DNA of 64,000 bases from Apostichopus japonicus (GCF_037975245.1 NC_092565.1:1682499-1746498), one strand, 5' to 3'; counted from the first letter of the stretch, positions 46,433-57,783 are shown. Made by a program: numbers and translations. The notes: generated by a model not told the origin, from the sequence alone.

Positions 46433-48820
46433 ATGGCAATTGTACCTTGCCTACCTGCAGTATTAGATATGGACAGCCCAAGTCAGGAGTCCCGGGATAT
46501 GCCTACATCAAGCGATAAATGTGATGAAAATATTCACCAAAAAGGAGAAATTTCAAGTGATGAGGATAGTGTGGATGATGGTGATGGTAAGGATTCTGTC
46601 CAACATGATGTCGCGAGTCCAAATGTTGTTAAGATTGACTCACCACCTTCTGCTTCAGGACCAAATCAACCAATTATTATGGAATATCACCCAAAAAAAT
46701 GTGGAAAGGAAACTTTTCAGAGAGATTTTCAATCAGAATGGTTTAAAATCTATCCATGGTTGTCATATGACAATGCTACAAACTGTGGCACCTGCTTTGC
46801 ATGTAGAGAATTCATGCACACAGATCATTTCCTTTTCGAAAACTGGAAGAAACCAGAACGCTTAAAGAAACATACAAAAAGTAAAACACATCTCGATGCA
46901 ATGACGAAGTGGATGCAATATCGCGCTGCAAAGAAACAGAACATGACCATTTTGACACAGCTGGATAAGGCCCATGAACAAAAGGTAGCACAAAATAGAG
47001 CATACATAAAGGTGATAGTAGAATGCTTGATTTTCACTGCTCAACAAAATATTGCTCAAAGGGGAAAGCACGAGGACAGAAGCCGTATTCATGAAGTATC
47101 GGATATCAATAGAGGTAATTTTTTAGAACTTCTACACATGCGTTGCAAAGATATTCCTTGGCTAAGTGAAAAATTGCAAACCCAGTTGGGGGAACATGCT
47201 CAGTGGACATCACCAGATATTTGTAACGAAATACTTGAAATTGTTGCAAATCTTGTCCTCCAGTTGATAAGATCCGAATCAAGGACAACCGGATTGCAGT
47301 CACTTATAATGGACGAAACCTCGGATATTAGTCATATCGAACAAGTTGCGATGTGCATTCGCTATATTTTTGAGGGGAAAACTAAAGAGTCATTTATAGG
47401 ATTTTATCCCACCAAGTCCACAGATGGCGAAAGTTTGTACAAGTTAGTGTTAGAAGTGTTTGGTAAACTCGATTTACAACTAGACACTATAGTTGGAGAA
47501 TGTTTTGACGGCGCTTCAAACATGAGTGGAGTAAACCGTGGATTAGCTACTCGCATGAAAGAATGTTCACCATTAGGCATATATGTTCACTGCTATGGAC
47601 ATTTGTTGAATTTGGCGATTCAAGACACCTTGACACCAGGTCCATTGCGTAATGCTCTTGGAACTACGCAGAGCCTGTACAATTTTCTAGAAGGAAGTCC
47701 TAAGCGACATGCTGTATTTAGTGACATAGAAGTTGACAAGGAACACATGATCCACTCTCTTAAATCACAGAGTGTTACCCGCTGGTCATGTCGCTGGCAA
47801 GCAGTTAAAGCCGTTCTTAGCCAGATGACTCGTATAATCAAAGCATTGCTCACACTTTCCGAGGATCGAGACCCAAAGACTTATTCTGATAGTCGTGCAC
47901 TTCTAAATGCTGTATGTGATTTTGAGTTTGTTTTTGGTTTATATGTATTCAAGTTAATACTATCGAATACTAGCAGCCTTAGTCAGTACCTCCAGGGAAA
48001 GTCAGTGGATGTAATATCGGCAAAGAGGAGTGCAGATGCAACAAAACAAACATTAAAAGATTGTAGAAATGATGAAATGTTTGAACTTGTTTGGAAACAA
48101 GCTGAACTCCTCGGTAACAACATCAAAGAATGTATAGCGGATACAGACTATGAGTTCAAGGAACCAAAGCTTCCAAGAGCACGTAGGCCACCTCGTCGAC
48201 TTGAGGGTCTCATGGGGACAACAGGAGCTGGCGAAGCACAACAGTACACCACTCCACGAGATTATTATCTTATCGATACATATTTTTGTAGCATAGATAA
48301 AGTGGTTTCCGAGATGGAATCGAGGTTTGATGTCGATGACCAGAGCGTACTTTGTGCACTCGGTGACGTCGTATTAAATGAAGCTACAACTGCAAGTAGT
48401 TATGATAAAGTAGCAGGATATTATGATTTAGATCGAGACATTCTCGAAGCTGAAAAGAAGAGTTTTATCAACTGTAGAAAACAAATAAAGCAAACCATTC
48501 CTCTGGATTCTGGTCATTCTGCCGCAAATGTTGTGGAATATATGTACGCGTACGACCAACATGACATTTTGTGTACATTTTATAAGTGTGCATGCATTCT
48601 TGCAACTATCCCAGCAACGTCGTGTTCCGCCGAGAGGGCTTTCAGTGGCCTACGCAGATTAAAAACATATTTACGAAACACTATGGGACAAGAAAGACTC
48701 AATAACCTTGCAATTCTGAACATTGAACGAGTGTTTACGAACAAAATAATGGAAGGACAAATGGAAGACATTATAAACATTTTTGGAGGCAGGCGGGGCA
48801 GAAATTGTTACTTTCACTGA
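46433..48820 (+). CDS. hAT transposase, main part (TTF finger, catalytic and dimerisation regions)
   Basis: 795 codons from ATG 46433, which is the second copy of the target duplication, so this ATG is the continuation of the frame at 45212 rather than the original start. Order of features in this part: acidic linker (residues 35-60), TTF-type zinc finger (about 93-165, with WFKIYPWLSYD and CGTCFACREF), DUF4371-like region, RNase H-like catalytic core with Asp 294 in LIMDETSDIS and Asp 359 in CFDGASNMSG, VHCYGHLLNLA, TRWSCRW, and the hAT dimerisation region with SAERAFSGLRRLKTYLRN (Glu 734). These match known hAT transposases of the ZMYM/TTF-finger type. No frameshift or internal stop. It cuts and joins the element ends in the nucleus. 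The gene as it stands needs the upstream 99 residues, now separated by 1.2 kb. Confidence 0.9.
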   Translation: MAIVPCLPAVLDMDSPSQESRDMPTSSDKCDENIHQKGEISSDEDSVDDGDGKDSVQHDVASPNVVKIDSPPSASGPNQPIIMEYHPKKCGKETFQRDFQSEWFKIYPWLSYDNATNCGTCFACREFMHTDHFLFENWKKPERLKKHTKSKTHLDAMTKWMQYRAAKKQNMTILTQLDKAHEQKVAQNRAYIKVIVECLIFTAQQNIAQRGKHEDRSRIHEVSDINRGNFLELLHMRCKDIPWLSEKLQTQLGEHAQWTSPDICNEILEIVANLVLQLIRSESRTTGLQSLIMDETSDISHIEQVAMCIRYIFEGKTKESFIGFYPTKSTDGESLYKLVLEVFGKLDLQLDTIVGECFDGASNMSGVNRGLATRMKECSPLGIYVHCYGHLLNLAIQDTLTPGPLRNALGTTQSLYNFLEGSPKRHAVFSDIEVDKEHMIHSLKSQSVTRWSCRWQAVKAVLSQMTRIIKALLTLSEDRDPKTYSDSRALLNAVCDFEFVFGLYVFKLILSNTSSLSQYLQGKSVDVISAKRSADATKQTLKDCRNDEMFELVWKQAELLGNNIKECIADTDYEFKEPKLPRARRPPRRLEGLMGTTGAGEAQQYTTPRDYYLIDTYFCSIDKVVSEMESRFDVDDQSVLCALGDVVLNEATTASSYDKVAGYYDLDRDILEAEKKSFINCRKQIKQTIPLDSGHSAANVVEYMYAYDQHDILCTFYKCACILATIPATSCSAERAFSGLRRLKTYLRNTMGQERLNNLAILNIERVFTNKIMEGQMEDIINIFGGRRGRNCYFH

Positions 48821-48906
48821 GAACTTTTTTTTAGGTGCACCAGCACCTATATATACGGTAAGTTACAAGTGTAATTTTCAGTGGTTAAACTTATAGTATT
48901 GATAGA

Positions 48907-48912
48907 AATAAA
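48907..48912 (+). terminator. Polyadenylation signal of the hAT transposase gene
   Basis: A consensus AATAAA lies 87 bases after the stop codon and before the right end of the element. Position and strand fit the transposase transcript. Cleavage site not determined. Confidence 0.6.
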
Positions 48913-49037
48913 TATCACCAATATATTAACACGCTGGAAGCGCGCGGAGCGCGGGAAAAATTTTGGTTACATTTTTTTCGGGCAAGTCGTTACAGCCCCC
49001 CCAAATCAAATTGGGCTCCTACGCCTATGCTTCTCAT

Positions 49038-49761
49038 GAGCGGAGCAAAAGTAGAACTACTGTAGCCTAGCTCCAGGCCCAGATATATACAATGATGCCC
49101 CATGCAGGGCCAACCTCAATTTGGTGGTTTACTGTCAAGAGCATTTTTTGATCAAGCGTCTGGGCATACTTATTTTGTAACTGTAAGTCTAGTGTTCAGT
49201 GAGGGACAGGGGCCTATACTCAATAAAGTAACTGTTTTCATTTCCTACTTTAGTCAGAGTTCCTAGTGCACACAAATAAAATAGTCTGATAACTTGAAAA
49301 TTAACTGCATATCTGCCTGCATGGTCATTCTCAGTTATAGACTACTAATTTGTGTAGCCATTTCATTTTTGTCTTTTTTTTTGTCTGAGCATGGGTTCTT
49401 AAATGGTGAAAGAACCTCGAATCTACTAAGACATTGGGTTCTTTTTACTTTTAAAAGTCTAATATGCATATAGGCTATGGTTTTTACATGGCTTCACTTG
49501 CTTGTCAATCCGCATAGCCACTTTAGCTGTGAATGATTCTTCACTTGCAAAGAAAAAATGTACGCATAAATTTAAACTCTTTCTATCCCAAAATAGAGTA
49601 CTGCCTAATATCCCCAACTTATTAGTAATTAAAAAAAATGGTAGCGGCTACCTCATTTCCTGGTTACTGTAGTGTAAAGTTATATAAGTAAGTTTCCAAA
49701 TGGAAGTCAAAACTCAACAGCCTTCTCAGAAAGAAGCTACACTAGCTCTACAGGCTCCTTT
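49038..49761. other. No gene recognised
   Basis: About 720 bp between two elements. T-rich and unremarkable. Confidence 0.5.
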
Positions 49762-52700
49762 TAGTGGGGGGCCCCGACACTCAGTCATTTCAACTTGATG
49801 CAAAAGTTTCGTTTTCACTACTAATTTGAAGGTCAGGGTCTGTAAAACAATTTTGGTTCGAGTGTCAAGCACTCAATATTTGTTTTTGTTTTTTTGGGCC
49901 CATTATCCAAAATGGCGGCCATCGAAAATCGTGAATTACAATTTTTCCTGGAAAAAGCTCATAATTCAAAAAAAAAATGGACCATAATACTCCATATACG
50001 TTTTAAGTATGCCTATGGACCTATAATCAAATTAAATTGGCTCCATAGGGGGGAGGGGTCAAAATCCTTAAAAGAAACCCTTTACCACCCCTTCCCCTCA
50101 AATTTGGTAAAAGAACTGGGTTAGGGGTGTATGGAGAGGAATTGGTAATTCACCTGCAGGCTTACAGCACACCGAACCCCATCTGAGATCAACTTTTATA
50201 CTTAATAATTTAAAAACGATTTCTACGGCAGGATAAATATTTACCGCGCCTTTCGATTGCGAATTTAGCTTACTGAAGTGCGCGATAAGTCAATGCATGG
50301 CGCTCAGGGAATGATTACATGGCATGGCACTAGTAAGAAAGACAACTGAGCACCTCAACTCACACCAAGCCCCTGTTTTGGTAGTGGACCAACCACTCTA
50401 TGACCTTGCAAACAAAATCAGTGGACCTTCCCTGACATCTTCGGAGAAGACAAGTTTGTGTTGATGCTAGATGGGCTCCATATTGAAATGGCTTCATGGA
50501 GCACCATGGGAGATCTTTTGCATGGGTCTGGATGGCCAGAAGCCCTGAAAGAAGCTGGGCTAGTAAAGACAGAAGCAGCAGCCGCATCATTTATGAAAGC
50601 GTCCAATGTAATGAGAACAAGATATGCCCATCAAGTTACTGTTGTGGTCTCGACAGCCTTCTGAAACGAGCCTACGAAGACAGTGGAACCGAGATCACCT
50701 TTGAGAATTGGGTCATGGTAGCTTCTCAAGATAGCCCAACTTTCAAATTCTGGCTTCTCGTACACAAGTACCAACAGATCATACTTATGTTCATTCGGGC
50801 ACATCAGGAACGGAAGTTTGAACTCATGGTCACTACCCTGCGGAAGCTTGTGCCTCTGTTCTTTGCTTTCGATCACCAGAATTATGCCAGGTGGATTCCT
50901 ATCTTTATCCGAGACCTGGAAAGTCTCCCAGATAGCATCCAGGTAGTGTTTGAGAGGGGAAACTGGATGATAACTCGAAGCAATCGGCGTTTTTCATCCT
51001 TACCAATTGATCATGTACATGAGCAAGCAAACAAAAGGGTGAAAGGAGTTGGTGGCATGATTGGTCTCACGGAGAACCCTGCCATGCTTGAAATCAGCCG
51101 CGTCGTTGAGGAGTTCATTGGAGTAAACGACAACGAGGATGATGAAGAACTCCCTCATCATGAGGAAGGATATGCTTCTCAGCACCGATTTCAACGCCAT
51201 GTCAAAGATCTGACAGAGGTGTTGCTGAGCAAGGTGAGTCCTTTTGAGGAGGAAAGTAATGACCTGGTTACATTGAATAACAAGGTGTGTGAGTCTGTGG
51301 CTGCTGCCGAATCTGTCCATAAATTCGAATCTATGGGGCAAGAGCAGTACAAGAACTTCAGGGAGAGTGTGCTTGATTCAAATGTTACACTTCTGACAGC
51401 ACCGATCAAGCGGAATAACTTACTGTCTTTCCATGAGAAGAAAACAAAGAAGAAGACAGCAACTAAGCTGAGAATGCAGCACTTCAAACGTCATGCAGAG
51501 CTCTATGGGCAAGCCTTTGTTGTGCTAGACAGCCATGGGGGTGATTTGGAGGAGTTTTTTCAGCACGAATCTTCCCTATACCCACCTGCGTTGTCATCCG
51601 AAGGGTCTCTCAACTCTTGTACAAAATCAGATTTGTTAGTATACATCATGGAAACCAGTGCAAGTAGCACCATTTCTGTCGAAGAGGAGCTGATTGCGCC
51701 AGATCTTTACGACTTCATTGTTATTGACGGTGGAGTACTGATACACTCCGTTCCTGGTACAACTTTCCAAGGCAAGACCTTTGATACATATTTCGACAAG
51801 GTATTCTGCCCAAGAGTTCGCCACGACTTGAAACGATCGACTAGAGTATGCATTGTCTGGGACCAGTATCGGGCACTGAAAATCAAAGGAGGCACAAGGG
51901 AAAAACAAGGAACAGGCACCCGACAACCAAAATGGTACTGCCAAAATCCCCGGAAATTGGCAGAAGTTTCTGGCGAACACTGATAACAAGAAGGAATTGT
52001 TCTCATTCCTGTCAAGGAAGATAACAGAAGGACAGTTCCCAGATGACAAGAATGTCTACGTTACTGCAGGTGATCAAGTTCACAATGTTGGCAACAGTCA
52101 ACTGATGAATCAATGCAACCACAAGGAAGCTGACACTCGTGTCCTAGTACATCTTCATTCTTCTCCACGCCCTCCAAACATCTTCACTTGGGATGGTTCA
52201 TACTGGAGACACAGATGTTGTCGTAATTCTTCTGAGTAATTTCCATCACATCATGGCTATGAATCCGGCCGCAGAAATCTGGATCTCCTTCAAAGCGGGA
52301 AAGACAACAAGAATGATCTCCCTGAATACAATCGCTACAAGCCTGGGCACGACAACTTGCAAAGCAATGGCCCTCTTCCACACATTCACTGGATCAGACA
52401 GCACGTCTTCTTTCAAGTTTAAGGGTAAGCGATATTGCTGCAAGTTAATGCAGGAAGTACCAACCCTCATGGAGGAATTTGCAACTATCGTCGATACTCA
52501 ATTCCAAACATCGCCAAAGCTGAAAGAAGTGACAAGGAACTTTGTCTGTAGACTGTACTCCAAAGAGTCAAACGAGGTAAGTGACGTTGACCTCATCCGG
52601 ATGAGGTTGTTCTCACAGAAGACCAGAGACGTGGAGAGAATTCCTCCAACAATTGATGCTTTGGATCAACACCTCAAAAGGACTACATGTCTTTCAAGCC

Positions 52701-53512
52701 GGTATCTGGACAACAGCCCAAAGGTCCATGATGCCGGTCAACAACCCCATTAATCATGGATGGAAAGAAGAGGATGGCAAGCTGCTTCCCATTTGGATCT
52801 GGCTGCCCCTCGCCAGGGATGTGTTCCACCTGGATGTGAAGTGCACTTGCACAAGAACCTGCTCCCGGTGCACATGCATGAGAACAAAGTTGAGGTGCAC
52901 TCGTATGTGCAAGTGCAAATGAGAGAAGTAGCTGTACCAGAACAATTTCCAATACTGGCATGTATAGGCCTATATGGTCAATTTGTTTGACACTTTTTTA
53001 GTAAAACTATTGTTCAAGAAGTTATTCAAGAAATTATCCAGCAGTTACTCACCACCATATTGTAGACCAGTTAAAAGATGGATGAAAACGTCACTATATT
53101 ATTGGGTACAAGTATAATTGTCAGGTTATTACAAAACAATTATTTGTTTCAGCTTATTGGACCTGTGACCCTTGGTCTATTTTTTTGGTTATGCGTATAC
53201 TGGCAAAATTATTGCTTCTATGGGCAATATGCTTAAAGGACAATCTGCTACTCTTGATCCTGTATCCATACAAACCTCAAATGTTCAGATCGGATATTCC
53301 GATCAAAAGTTACAATAGTTTTCATATTTCACATAGGCTGCGGTGTGGGGTCGGGAACCCCCACCACCCAAAAGCACCAAATTTTGGAGTGCTTGACACT
53401 CGAAAAAATATTGTTCTACAGAGCCTAATACCTACAAATTGGTACTTAAAACAAAACTTTTGCATCAATTTGAAATGAAAAGAGATAATAACACATGCAT
53501 GGCCCTCCACTA
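49762..53512 (+). mobile_element. Inverted-repeat element carrying a FEN1/XPG-like gene
   Basis: The left region (49762-49885) and the complement of the right region (53385-53512) match over about 100 bp: TAGTGG[G/A]GGGCC at the tip, CATTTCAA[C/A]TTGATGCA, AAAAGTTT[C/T]GTTTT, ACAATTTGAAGG-like, and the perfect TTCGAGTGTCAAGCACT. Just one gene lies between (50336-52922), in frameshifted form. The target duplication is unclear (T-rich on both sides), so the tips may be off by a few bases. The arrangement of long inverted repeats around a single multi-domain gene suggests a DNA transposon. The class is not one I can name. Confidence 0.7.
50336..52922 (+). pseudogene. FEN1/XPG-like nuclease gene of a mobile element (frameshifted)
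   Basis: One long gene reads through five frame changes (near 50415, 50650, 51930, 52190 and 52690). N-terminal part: VVDQPLYDLA, then FVLMLDGLHIEMASWSTMGD, SGWPEALKEA, FKFWLLVHKYQQIILMFIRA, DHQNYARWIPIFIRDL, DHVHEQANKRVKG and GLTENPAMLE. This is a conserved block of large uncharacterised metazoan families. C-terminal part: FIVIDGGVLIHS (Asp near 51726), VCIVWDQY (51861), HKEADTRVL (52126-52134), GDTDVVVIL (52208-52216) and FTGSDSTSSFKFKGK (52397). Order and spacing parallel the acidic motifs of FEN1/XPG nucleases (VxxDxS, VFDG, SEAEA, TxDxDxL, LGSDYxxxxxGxG). The end is a tail with eight Cys (KCTCTRTCSRCTC). The parallel is my inference; the reading-frame breaks are observed. This copy is inactive unless they are assembly errors. 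Confidence 0.72.
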
Positions 53513-54059
53513 TTTGTTGAATTAGTGAAGGGTACTGTTCACATATTGATGCATTCATAACATGATAGTTTGCTATCATCGTTGTTTCATCAGAAAATCA
53601 AGGACAACATAAACAAATCAATGTCACCAATAATTATGAATGCCACCATTTTATGTTCGACAACATTTATCACATTTAATTTAAAGGATACACCATGATA
53701 TTTAGTTACATGGTACAGTATTCTGCAGTCTTATAATCCACTCAATCTAAGATGTAGTGCTAAAATACTAATCTATTATAAAGTGTGCTGGGTCCATTAT
53801 ATTCTTCTCTATTGTTCCAATAATTTATGTAGTTACCATGGTGATTGTGTGTACTATTTAAGTCACATATTGCACAATGCAGTAGAAACATTGTCTAGTG
53901 GATTACTTAAATCTCAGTGTTGGTTGAACGAACACATTATTGATCGTTCTAATGGACTTATCTGTTTAACTCAAACTAGGCGTGAATTAATGTTTCTCCT
54001 TAGTATGTTTTAATCTATTTTGATTATAAAAGGACTATCAGGATTGCAGATGCCAGTAA
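53513..54059. other. No gene recognised
   Basis: The frame 53783-54013 (76 codons) has no recognised motif. The region is otherwise ordinary AT-rich sequence. Confidence 0.5.
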
Positions 54060-54365
54060 TGCACAGGTCTAGCAATTGTATGATGCACCCTCAGACCCCT
54101 GGAATAGGTTAAGTTTGAACATTGATGCACCCCTGCATCATAGTGAAATTGACACATCATTGTATGTCTTTGACATACACCAAATTAACATTTTGACCGA
54201 TCGTTTGCTGACCATGATGGACCCTGCATGGCACATTGACGCACACTGACGCACATATTGTAGTTGTAATGATGCACCAAATGTACGCTTTGACGGACCC
54301 CTTAGTCACACAATTCATCGGACATGAAGCACCATTCCCGGCAGTCGCTGAGTCCGTCTTACAAT
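54060..54365. repeat. Dispersed repeat R2, copy B (inverted)
   Basis: Reverse complement of 25765-26100 in overall order (ACAATTGTATGATGCACCCT at its start, TGATGCACCAAATGT, TTTGACGGACCCCTTAGTCA). It lacks the hairpin seen in copy A and contains a short doubled ACGCACACTGACGCACA. Confidence 0.7.
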
Positions 54366-54973
54366 AATTGATAATTTCATCATGATAAAGAAATTAAAGA
54401 CATTTGCCAAAATATAACAACATTATAGGCTTCATAGCTCTACACATAATCTGATCATGCAGTTCTAAAAATTATACAAAAGGAAAGTGATACTACTGAT
54501 TTGTGAGAGAACTAGAATGGTCGCCCATAAAATACCATATCATGTTTCTATGTTGTCTTTAAAAACTTTATTGTTCAGGGCACACCTGTAGAATATTCCG
54601 TAATGTTTAGTCTTGGAAATGAGCAAAGTCTAGCTATATTTTTAAAAGCAATTATGCATCCCTGAACATGATGAATTTTGGTGACATATTAGTGTATGAA
54701 CAAGCCCACTGGGACATAGCCATTGTAACATCAAACGTTATGACATTTAGTGTATGTAAGGTATTAGTAGATAAGTTATAATACTGTAGGTGTATACTAC
54801 TAACATAGAAAAAAAATAATAGAAATTGTTGCACATCACTAGTTTAGGTTTGCACTAGATATTGTGCATGAACCATTCTTGAATCCTTACAGAGTTGACA
54901 CTATAAATACTGTCAATCATAAAGCAGATGTGATGAATTTATGCTGCCAATAGCAATGTTCTGTAACTAGTAG
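54366..54973. other. No gene recognised
   Basis: AT-rich intergenic stretch. Nothing supported. Confidence 0.5.
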
Positions 54974-57670
54974 CCCAGCTAACACACAACGTAATAATAA
55001 CGTTATTTTTTGGTTGTGATTACGTTGGTGTCCGCCCAACGTAACGATAACGTAAATAAAACGTAGCCAAATTACGTAATATCACAACGTTTTTAAAACG
55101 TTTCAAATTAACGTTTAAATAACGTTAAATAAAGGTTACGTTTTTAAAAACGTTGTATTAACAGTTTCACGATTCGTTATATTTACGTTTATATATTACG
55201 TCCACACAACGTAAAGTTTTATGTTGACATTATGTTGCAGTTTAGTTACCTCATGACGTAACAGACTTTACGTTGTATAAACGTTAGCACATTTCGTCAT
55301 ATTTACGTTTGAATATTACGTCCACACAACGTTAAGTTTTACGTTGACATAACGTTGCAGTTTAGTATCCTCATGACATAACAGACTTTACGTTGTATAA
55401 ACGTTAGCACATTTTGTTGTATTTATGTTTGAATATTACGTCCACACAACGTTAAGTTTTACGTTGACATAACGTTGCAGTTTAGTTACCTCATGATGTA
55501 TCAGACTTTACGTTGTATAAACGACAGCACATTTCGTTATATTAATGTTTGAATATTACGTAAATACGTCGTTGGTGAAATACGTAAATATTACGTTCTA
55601 ACTTCGTCAAGAAGATAACAAAACAATATAAGTATTTTTTTTGTTTCCTGTTTACAGAAGCCAAATTCAAAATGTTTCTGTGGTTGTAAAGTAAACGCTT
55701 ACTTTTAGCTTATTGTGTTATACAGCACTTACGTTGTTATACATGCAGTTCCGTGCATATGCCTAAATCACAAACTGTTCGTTACATATGGTTTTTAGCT
55801 CCTTGCATATACCAATTCATCAACACTACATGGCCTGCTTTTGTGCAAGGCCCAATCGCTGCACTCAAAGGCAACTGCCTGCAGTAAACACGCACATTAT
55901 TGGTTCATAGCTGACGGTGTAGGCGTGGTTATTAGGCTGAGCATGGGCAGTACATAAACATGCATAAAGGCGCCAGTTTCGGAAACTACTAAAAATATTT
56001 CACACCTTATTCTGATCAAGCCTGCTTTGACTGCTGATTGGTCAATAACTATCACATGAATTCTTCAAAGACGCCGTGCTGAGCCGACGACAACAGGTTC
56101 AATACTGTTGATGGACGCTTACGTGCAAGAAAAAAATGATTTAATGGGTGTTGAAAAACTTTAATCCAAATGTTCAAGGTAAGTGTCATTGATAAAAATT
56201 CACACATCAGCAAGGTCTTAGATATTTGTGTAGTAAACGACATATTTTAGGTAATTTCATGCCTCTATTTAGTGTTCAGCGTAGTGTTAGTTAGGACTAG
56301 CCTACTCAATGATTGTGCGCCTAACGTTATGCTAATGTTATGTATGTAATACATACAGTAGTACAAGGCTACTAGCATTTAGTAATGTATGTATGAATGA
56401 CAATGAAGCTACACCGAATACCAGCATTTGACTTCGTGATTAAGCTAGCCTAGTCCACTGCAGCTCTATACAAGTTAACTGACTTTGTACACAGAGCTTA
56501 AATTTTTGTAGGAGCCTTAAACTGCCTAAAAAAGGTTAATTTCTGTGGTTAGATTCACAACATCAGACCCAGGCATGATACTGTACAGTGTACTAGTAGG
56601 CCATATTGTTACCTGCCTTTGTTGCTACATGAAACTGAGAACAGGTTGAAGAACTGTTTGTGATTTGGCAATGTTTTGCAAACCAAAAATCTGTGATATT
56701 TATATGAAGCTTTATTTTCCAAAATATATTGACTTATGCTGCTGTTGTTTGTTTAATTCCCAACTTTTGTGTGGGCCTTAGTACTTAGTGGCAGCAATGA
56801 CTCTGTCGACTTAGTTCTCATTTTTGTGTATTCTTTACAGGGATCAAATTTTGAAAAAAAGATCTTGTTAGTCTAGAGCAGGATTAGTGGAACGGAACTG
56901 CAGTCATCAAATTTTACTGGTGGTCTGTCAACACTGCCCTACATGTAGGTACACGGGGAATTGTTTCTTTCTTATTTTTATATCTGAAAAATACAACTGT
57001 TTGAAACTGTGCAGCCACTTTAAACTTCATAAAATTACCCAATATGTGTTTAATTTCTTCTTTTCTACCAGAAAAATGAAATAAAGAGACAAAGCTTCAC
57101 TCTCCTGAAAATAAAACCCTGAAGGAGGAAATCAAACCAGTCGTCCCATTTGAAACTCAAGAAGTAGCTACAGCAAGGTATCCCTATACATTATTAAAGT
57201 ACAACTGCTTAAGGAAGATCACACTAATAAGCACAGTAAAAATAATTAGCCAAACTCATGTCCAAATTTCCAACTTTGTCACTATTTTACTGGTCAAGAT
57301 GTGTTAAGGCATAGGCCTACTCAGTGTGTACGTGAAGGTTACTTATTGGTTACTTGGTTACGTAACCATTACGTTACTAAAACGTAAATGACTAACGTTG
57401 CGAAATCTCGTTGTATGAACGTTGCAACAACATCGCAAAAAGGTTATACAAAATCGTTAATGTGACGTTATTATAACGTAACATCTAAACGTTACAAAAT
57501 AACGTAATAAAAACGTAAATACAACGTTATTTTTTGGTCTAAATATTACGTAAATATAACGTCCCCTGGAGTCTACAAAATTTCTTAACTACAACGTAAC
57601 TTTCTGACGTTAATACAACGTAAACGGTACGTAAATATAACGTTGTAAAAACGTAATTTTTTTAGCTGGG
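54974..57670. mobile_element. AACGT-rich inverted-repeat element, 2,697 bp
   Basis: Both tips read CCCAGCTAA (54974 forward; complement of TTAGCTGGG ending at 57670). The outer 650 bp on the left and 350 bp on the right are saturated with AACGT/ACGTT words in both orientations. The left arm contains about three tandem copies of a 120-bp unit (GTCCACACAACGTTAAGTTT at 55201, 55321 and 55441). The middle 1.7 kb is ordinary sequence with no transposase, so this copy is non-autonomous. No target duplication is evident. I have the impression that similar CCCAGCTAA/AACGTT elements occur in other animals but cannot name the class. Confidence 0.75.
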
Positions 57671-57783
57671 AGTGTAATTACTGTTCTCTGTTTGCAAAAA
57701 TTGATGTGAATCGTTGACTATTTAGTAAAGGGCAAAATGTGGTATTCAGTAATTTATGTTGGAAGTTACATAATTCAATATGT

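Larger units (their letters stand above)
42498..49029 (+). mobile_element. Autonomous hAT-superfamily transposon
   Basis: The left end CATAGGCGTAGGAGGCG and the right end complement CATAGGCGTAGGAGCCC are flanked by the perfect 8-bp duplication CTTCTCAT (42490-42497 and 49030-49037). G-rich and C-rich tracts follow each end. The 5' region has two copies, about 170 bp apart, of a segment with TATTACGCAACTTTCACGGA (near 42812 and 42985) that could be subterminal binding repeats. One gene on the plus strand encodes a complete transposase (44915-48820), interrupted by the nested element 45220-46432. Without that insertion and one duplication copy the element would be about 5.3 kb. The perfect duplication and open frame suggest recent activity. 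Confidence 0.93.

Noticed and set aside
54974-57670. Assignment of the AACGT element to the hAT superfamily
   Set aside because: Its tips are CCCAGCTAA, not CA..TG with an 8-bp duplication, and the flanks show no convincing 8-bp repeat.
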